DNA of 64,000 nucleotides, from NCBI RefSeq assembly GCF_003611035.1, contig NZ_CP030033.1, positions 496,001-560,000 of the forward strand. The letters run 5' to 3'. This DNA is from Cryobacterium soli. Lineage in GTDB: Bacteria; Actinomycetota; Actinomycetes; Actinomycetales; Microbacteriaceae. Below are positions 60,920 to 64,000 of this stretch, piece after piece. Under the pieces are notes generated by a model, which saw only the letters and a program-made list of their open reading frames with translations, was not told the origin of the DNA and did no database searches. The translations under genes were made by a program, and so were the position numbers. Numbering within the stretch: the first letter of the stretch is position 1; every line of letters begins with the position of its first letter.

Positions 60920-61725
60920 GAGTCGCCTCCGAGCGCCGCCCGGGCTCGCTCGAGGGCGCTGCCGATGCGGGCATCCAGATAGCCGTCGGGGAACTCGCTG
61001 ACCGCGTCGCCGCGTTCGATACCAGGATCCGCCACACAGACCACACCTGCTGCGGCAGTGACCGCGGGATCGAGCACGGCGAGATCGTCGGGGTGCAGTC
61101 GCACCGTGTGCAGTGCGGTGTGGGCCGCCCGGAGCCCGCCTGCTCCGGCGCCGCCGTCCTCCCCGATGGCCCGGCCGAGAGCCGACCGCGCGGCCGCTGA
61201 CTCATCGGCCAGCGCATGCCCGACGATCGCCTCGGCCAGGGCGAACGCCGCCTCGAGAACAGTGTCCTCGGCGTCCCGCAGCACCGGCAGCGTGCGTTCG
61301 TCGAGTGCGCGTACCGCCGCCTTCAGCACCGACAGCATCCGGTCGACCTGGTCCTGAGCGGCGAGAATCCGGTGCGCGTGTTCGGCGTCGAGGCGACGGA
61401 TCTGGTCGGCCACCACCTGCTCGGCGGCTCGCAACCCCTCGGTGTATCCGGCGGCGTGACCGCGGGCCCGCCACTGCTGTTCGAGCCGCGCCCGGTCGGC
61501 GTCCCTGCCACCGCGCGCTCCGGAGGCGTGGCCGCCGAGCATGGGGAACACCAGTGCGGAGAAGTCGTTCTCTGGAACGGCCGAGGGCACCGCCGTCGAG
61601 GCGGGGGAAGGCACGGCGGACGGGAGCGCGGTGGGCACAGCGGGCGGCCCTGCGGCCGGCACGGCTGCGGGCACGGCTGCGGGCACGGCCGCCGCACCGG
61701 ACACGAGGAACGCGGCGCTAGACAA
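60916..61725 (-). CDS. fliH: FliH, negative regulator of FliI
   Basis: A 269-residue protein with an Ala/Pro-rich N-terminus and a helical region followed by a V-ATPase-E-like C-terminal domain (VRLHPDDLAVLDPAV, VCVADPGIERGDAVSEFPDG). It uses a TTG start at 61725, inside the fliG end (8-bp overlap), preceded by GAGGACG. Position between fliG and fliI confirms it. Confidence 0.85.
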   Translation of the reverse strand: MSSAAFLVSGAAAVPAAVPAAVPAAGPPAVPTALPSAVPSPASTAVPSAVPENDFSALVFPMLGGHASGARGGRDADRARLEQQWRARGHAAGYTEGLRAAEQVVADQIRRLDAEHAHRILAAQDQVDRMLSVLKAAVRALDERTLPVLRDAEDTVLEAAFALAEAIVGHALADESAAARSALGRAIGEDGGAGAGGLRAAHTALHTVRLHPDDLAVLDPAVTAAAGVVCVADPGIERGDAVSEFPDGYLDARIGSALERARAALGGDS

Positions 61726-62737
61726 TGAAATCGTCCTCGTCGGCGCGTTGCACGGTGATGGCTCCCTCTGCGGCGAGCTCGCGGATGGACCGAACGACGG
61801 TGGCGCGCGCTTCCTCCACTTGCGATACCCGCACGGGTCCGAGCCCGGTGACCTCGTCGTTCAGGATGTCGCGGTTGCGTTCGGAGAGGTTGCGCTGGAT
61901 GATGTCGACGACAAGCTCGCTGGTGCCCTTCATGGCCACGGCCAGCACCTGGGCGTCGATGCCGCGGAGCACCAACTGGACATCACGGTTCTCGAGTTTG
62001 ATGATGTCGGCGAAGGTCAGCATGCGCGAGCGCACCTCCTCGGCGAGCACCGGGTCGCGTTCGTCGAGCGCCTCCAGCAGCGCCCGTTCGGTGCCGATAT
62101 CGGCCCGGTTGATGATCTCGACGAGCGGTTGGATACCGCCCACCACGCCGGCGGAGTCCTTGGACGCGGCGACGGCGCCGATCCTCTTCTTGAGGATCTC
62201 GGTCACCACCCGCACCGCCTCGGGGGTCGCGGTACCCGTCGACGCGATGCACTGGGCCACGTCGGTGCGCACAGACCCCTCCAGCCCCGACAGGATGGCC
62301 GACGCGTGTTCGGGTCGCAGGTGCGCGAGCACAAGCGCGATGGTCTGGGGAAGCTCCCCGTCGAGCAGGGCGAGCACCTGCAGTGCGTCGACGGTGTCGA
62401 GGAATTCGAACGCCTTGCCGGCCATGGACGTGGCGACCCTGCTCATCACGCCGGCGGCCCGCTCGGCGCCGAAGGACTTCTCCAGCAGACCGACCGCCAC
62501 CGCGTGCCCGCCACGCGGGTTGCGCGCCCCCACGGTGGCGAGCTCGTGGAACTCGGCGACGGCGCTGTCCATCACCGTGGCATCCACCCGGCGCAGCTGG
62601 ACGATCTCGGCGATGATCTCGGCGGCCTCCGTCTCAGAGAATTGCTTCATCACCTCGGAGGCGCGCTGCTGGTCCATGGTCATCAGCACCACGGCCACCT
62701 TCTGCGTACCGGTCAGGGGCGTCCTGGCATCGATCAT
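61718..62737 (-). CDS. fliG: FliG, flagellar motor switch protein
   Basis: A 339-residue rotor protein. The torque-helix region (LEALDERDPVLAEEVRSRML, then VLRGIDAQVLAVAMKGTS) and the central EHASAIL-type hinge (HLRPEHASAILSGLEG) are clear. Overlaps fliF by 4 bp upstream and fliH downstream. Confidence 0.95.
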   Translation of the reverse strand: MIDARTPLTGTQKVAVVLMTMDQQRASEVMKQFSETEAAEIIAEIVQLRRVDATVMDSAVAEFHELATVGARNPRGGHAVAVGLLEKSFGAERAAGVMSRVATSMAGKAFEFLDTVDALQVLALLDGELPQTIALVLAHLRPEHASAILSGLEGSVRTDVAQCIASTGTATPEAVRVVTEILKKRIGAVAASKDSAGVVGGIQPLVEIINRADIGTERALLEALDERDPVLAEEVRSRMLTFADIIKLENRDVQLVLRGIDAQVLAVAMKGTSELVVDIIQRNLSERNRDILNDEVTGLGPVRVSQVEEARATVVRSIRELAAEGAITVQRADEDDFIV

Positions 62738-64000
62738 GCGTGCTGCCGATCGTCCATCAGCCCACGCAACATCTCCGCGGCCATCTGCGGGTCACGCAGC
62801 GCGAGAGCGTCGATGTCTGCCACTCGCTGGTCACCGTCGCCCGGCGCATACGCCTGGGTCGGCGTGGGGTCGATGACCAGGGGCACGAGGTGGGGCTGCA
62901 GGGCGAACGGCACCGTCGGTGCGTCCAACGACGCGTGCGGCTGCACGAGCTCGGTCAGCTCGATGGCCTCGCGGCTCTGCCGACGTGACCGGCGGGCGTA
63001 GAGGATCAGGCCGAGCACGAAGGCGATCACCGTGCCGCCCACGATCAGGCCCACTCGGAGGATGCCGGCGGTACGGTCGGCGGCCTCTGCGGCCTCGGCC
63101 TCGGCCAGGGCGGCGGCCGCGGCGTCGGCGCCGGCGGCATTGAAGCTCACGACCTCCACGGTGACCGCATCGCCCCTGGCGCTGTCGATCCCGGCGGCGG
63201 ACGAGACCAGGCTGGTCACGTCGGCCACATTGAGATCGTCGGCGACCGCCGAATTCACGGCCACCGAGACGGTCTGCCGGGTGATCGCCCCGGCCGGGAT
63301 GGTGCGGGTCTCGGTCACCTTGTTCACGGCATTGTTGCGGGTGGTGTCCTCCGAGGTGAAGGTGCCGTCGGTGGAGGTGTCGCTCGGAACCGCAATGTTG
63401 TCGGGGCCGAGCACACCGGCGGCCGAGCCGCCCGAGCCGGTGTACGACTCGGTCTTCACGGCCTCGTTCAGGGCGGGGGTGTCGGTGGGCGAGGTGAAGG
63501 ACTCCTCGACCCGCTGGGCCGCCTCCGTGCTCATGTCGGCGGCGACCACCACGGTGGCGTTGCCCGGGCCGACGACCTTGTCGAGCATGGCCTGCACCGA
63601 GCCGCGCACGCGTTCCTCATAGTCGTTGGCCTGTTGGCCGGGCGTTCCCGTGGCTCCGACGCCCACCGCGGAGAGCACGACCCCGGAGGCGTCGATGACA
63701 GCGACATCCGTGGGCTTCATGCCGTCGATCGAGGCACTCGTGAGGTGCACGATGGCCTGCACCTGGTCGGCGTTGAGAGTGACCCCGTTGCGGGTCCCCA
63801 CGAAGACGGATGCGGTGGGGTCGTTGGCCTCGTCGGTGAAGACCGTGGCCTCGGGGATGGCCAGTCGCACTGAGGCGGTCTTGACGCCCTTCATGGCCTC
63901 GATCGTGGCGGCGAGTTCGCCCTCGAGCGCTCGCTTGTAGGTGACCGACTGCTGGAACTCCGACGCGGTGACCCCCATGGTGTCCAAGAGCGAGTAGCCC
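62734..64000 (-). CDS. fliF: FliF, MS-ring protein (cut by window edge)
   Basis: The C-terminal ~422 residues of the MS-ring protein; the N-terminal part lies beyond the window. It has YKRALEGELAATIEAMKGVK, the ring-building motif region, a long Gly/Ser-rich insert, the second transmembrane helix (GILRVGLIVGGTVIAFVLGL) and a C-terminal FliG-binding tail ending DPQMAAEMLRGLMDD. First readable gene of the flagellar run; fliE, flgB and flgC would be expected further right. Confidence 0.94.
   Translation of the reverse strand, partial: GYSLLDTMGVTASEFQQSVTYKRALEGELAATIEAMKGVKTASVRLAIPEATVFTDEANDPTASVFVGTRNGVTLNADQVQAIVHLTSASIDGMKPTDVAVIDASGVVLSAVGVGATGTPGQQANDYEERVRGSVQAMLDKVVGPGNATVVVAADMSTEAAQRVEESFTSPTDTPALNEAVKTESYTGSGGSAAGVLGPDNIAVPSDTSTDGTFTSEDTTRNNAVNKVTETRTIPAGAITRQTVSVAVNSAVADDLNVADVTSLVSSAAGIDSARGDAVTVEVVSFNAAGADAAAAALAEAEAAEAADRTAGILRVGLIVGGTVIAFVLGLILYARRSRRQSREAIELTELVQPHASLDAPTVPFALQPHLVPLVIDPTPTQAYAPGDGDQRVADIDALALRDPQMAAEMLRGLMDDRQHA

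Noticed and set aside
1..64000. tRNA, rRNA, CRISPR arrays, complete insertion sequences, riboswitches
   Set aside because: No convincing example was seen by reading both strands; weak folds were not enough to claim one.

Overview
The window is a high-GC, densely packed chromosomal segment of an actinobacterium. Gene content points to a motile, pigmented member of the Microbacteriaceae (Cryobacterium-like); this is inferred from protein resemblance, C50 carotenoid genes and actinobacterial gene order, not from any rRNA, none of which is present. No tRNA, rRNA, CRISPR array or complete insertion sequence was seen.

Region 1 (1-11.8 kb) follows the order of a conserved actinobacterial cell-envelope block (M. 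tuberculosis Rv2166c-Rv2187): mraZ (cut by the window edge), a DUF3040 membrane protein, a polyprenyl diphosphate synthase, an Rv2175c-like DNA-binding protein, a LysM lytic-transglycosylase-like protein, the PASTA kinase PknL, class II DAHP synthase, a 1-acylglycerol-3-phosphate acyltransferase, a ROK glucokinase, a FadD15-like acyl-CoA synthetase and peptide deformylase. Region 2 (11.9-20.4 kb) has a MinD-like ATPase, pyruvate carboxylase, a ParA ATPase and the GarA-type FHA/MerR/MerR/phosphatidyltransferase group. Region 3 (20.4-26.9 kb) carries the two-component NHEJ system (Ku, three-domain LigD), a DUF1295 membrane enzyme, a NUDIX hydrolase, deoC and apt.

Region 4 (26.9-33.3 kb) is a C50 carotenoid operon (idi-crtE-crtB-crtI-crtYe-crtYf-crtEb) with nearly every junction overlapping, divergent from a MarR/CrtR-type repressor; a perfect dyad lies in the shared promoter. 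Region 5 (33.3-40.8 kb) has an S4 RNA-binding protein, a lipase-maturation-factor-like membrane protein and a LacI-controlled ABC importer with a GH130 glycoside phosphorylase, probably for beta-mannosides.

Region 6 (40.9-64.0 kb) is a flagellar cluster on the minus strand. From right to left it reads fliF(partial)-fliG-fliH-fliI-fliJ-NlpC/P60 hydrolase-fliK-flgD-flgE, then flbD-motA-motB-fliM-fliN-fliO-fliP-fliQ-fliR-flhB-flhA-(FlhF-like)-csrA. A plus-strand DUF222/HNH gene of the 13E12 type sits between flgE and flbD and splits the unit. Unusual points are an FlhF-position protein without a recognisable GTPase P-loop, a peptidoglycan hydrolase where FlgJ would act, FliM without the CheY-binding peptide, no fliL, and a FliK with a pentapeptide-like repeat tract.

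The most interesting regulatory observation is a near-identical 22-bp sequence (21 of 22 matches) upstream of both the DAHP synthase gene and the carotenoid operon, at the same 52-nt offset from each start codon. A second theme is a -10 hexamer placed exactly 6 nt before the start codon of five genes, suggesting leaderless mRNAs. Every well-spaced convergent gene pair holds a hairpin, and two of these hairpins belong to one repeat family.
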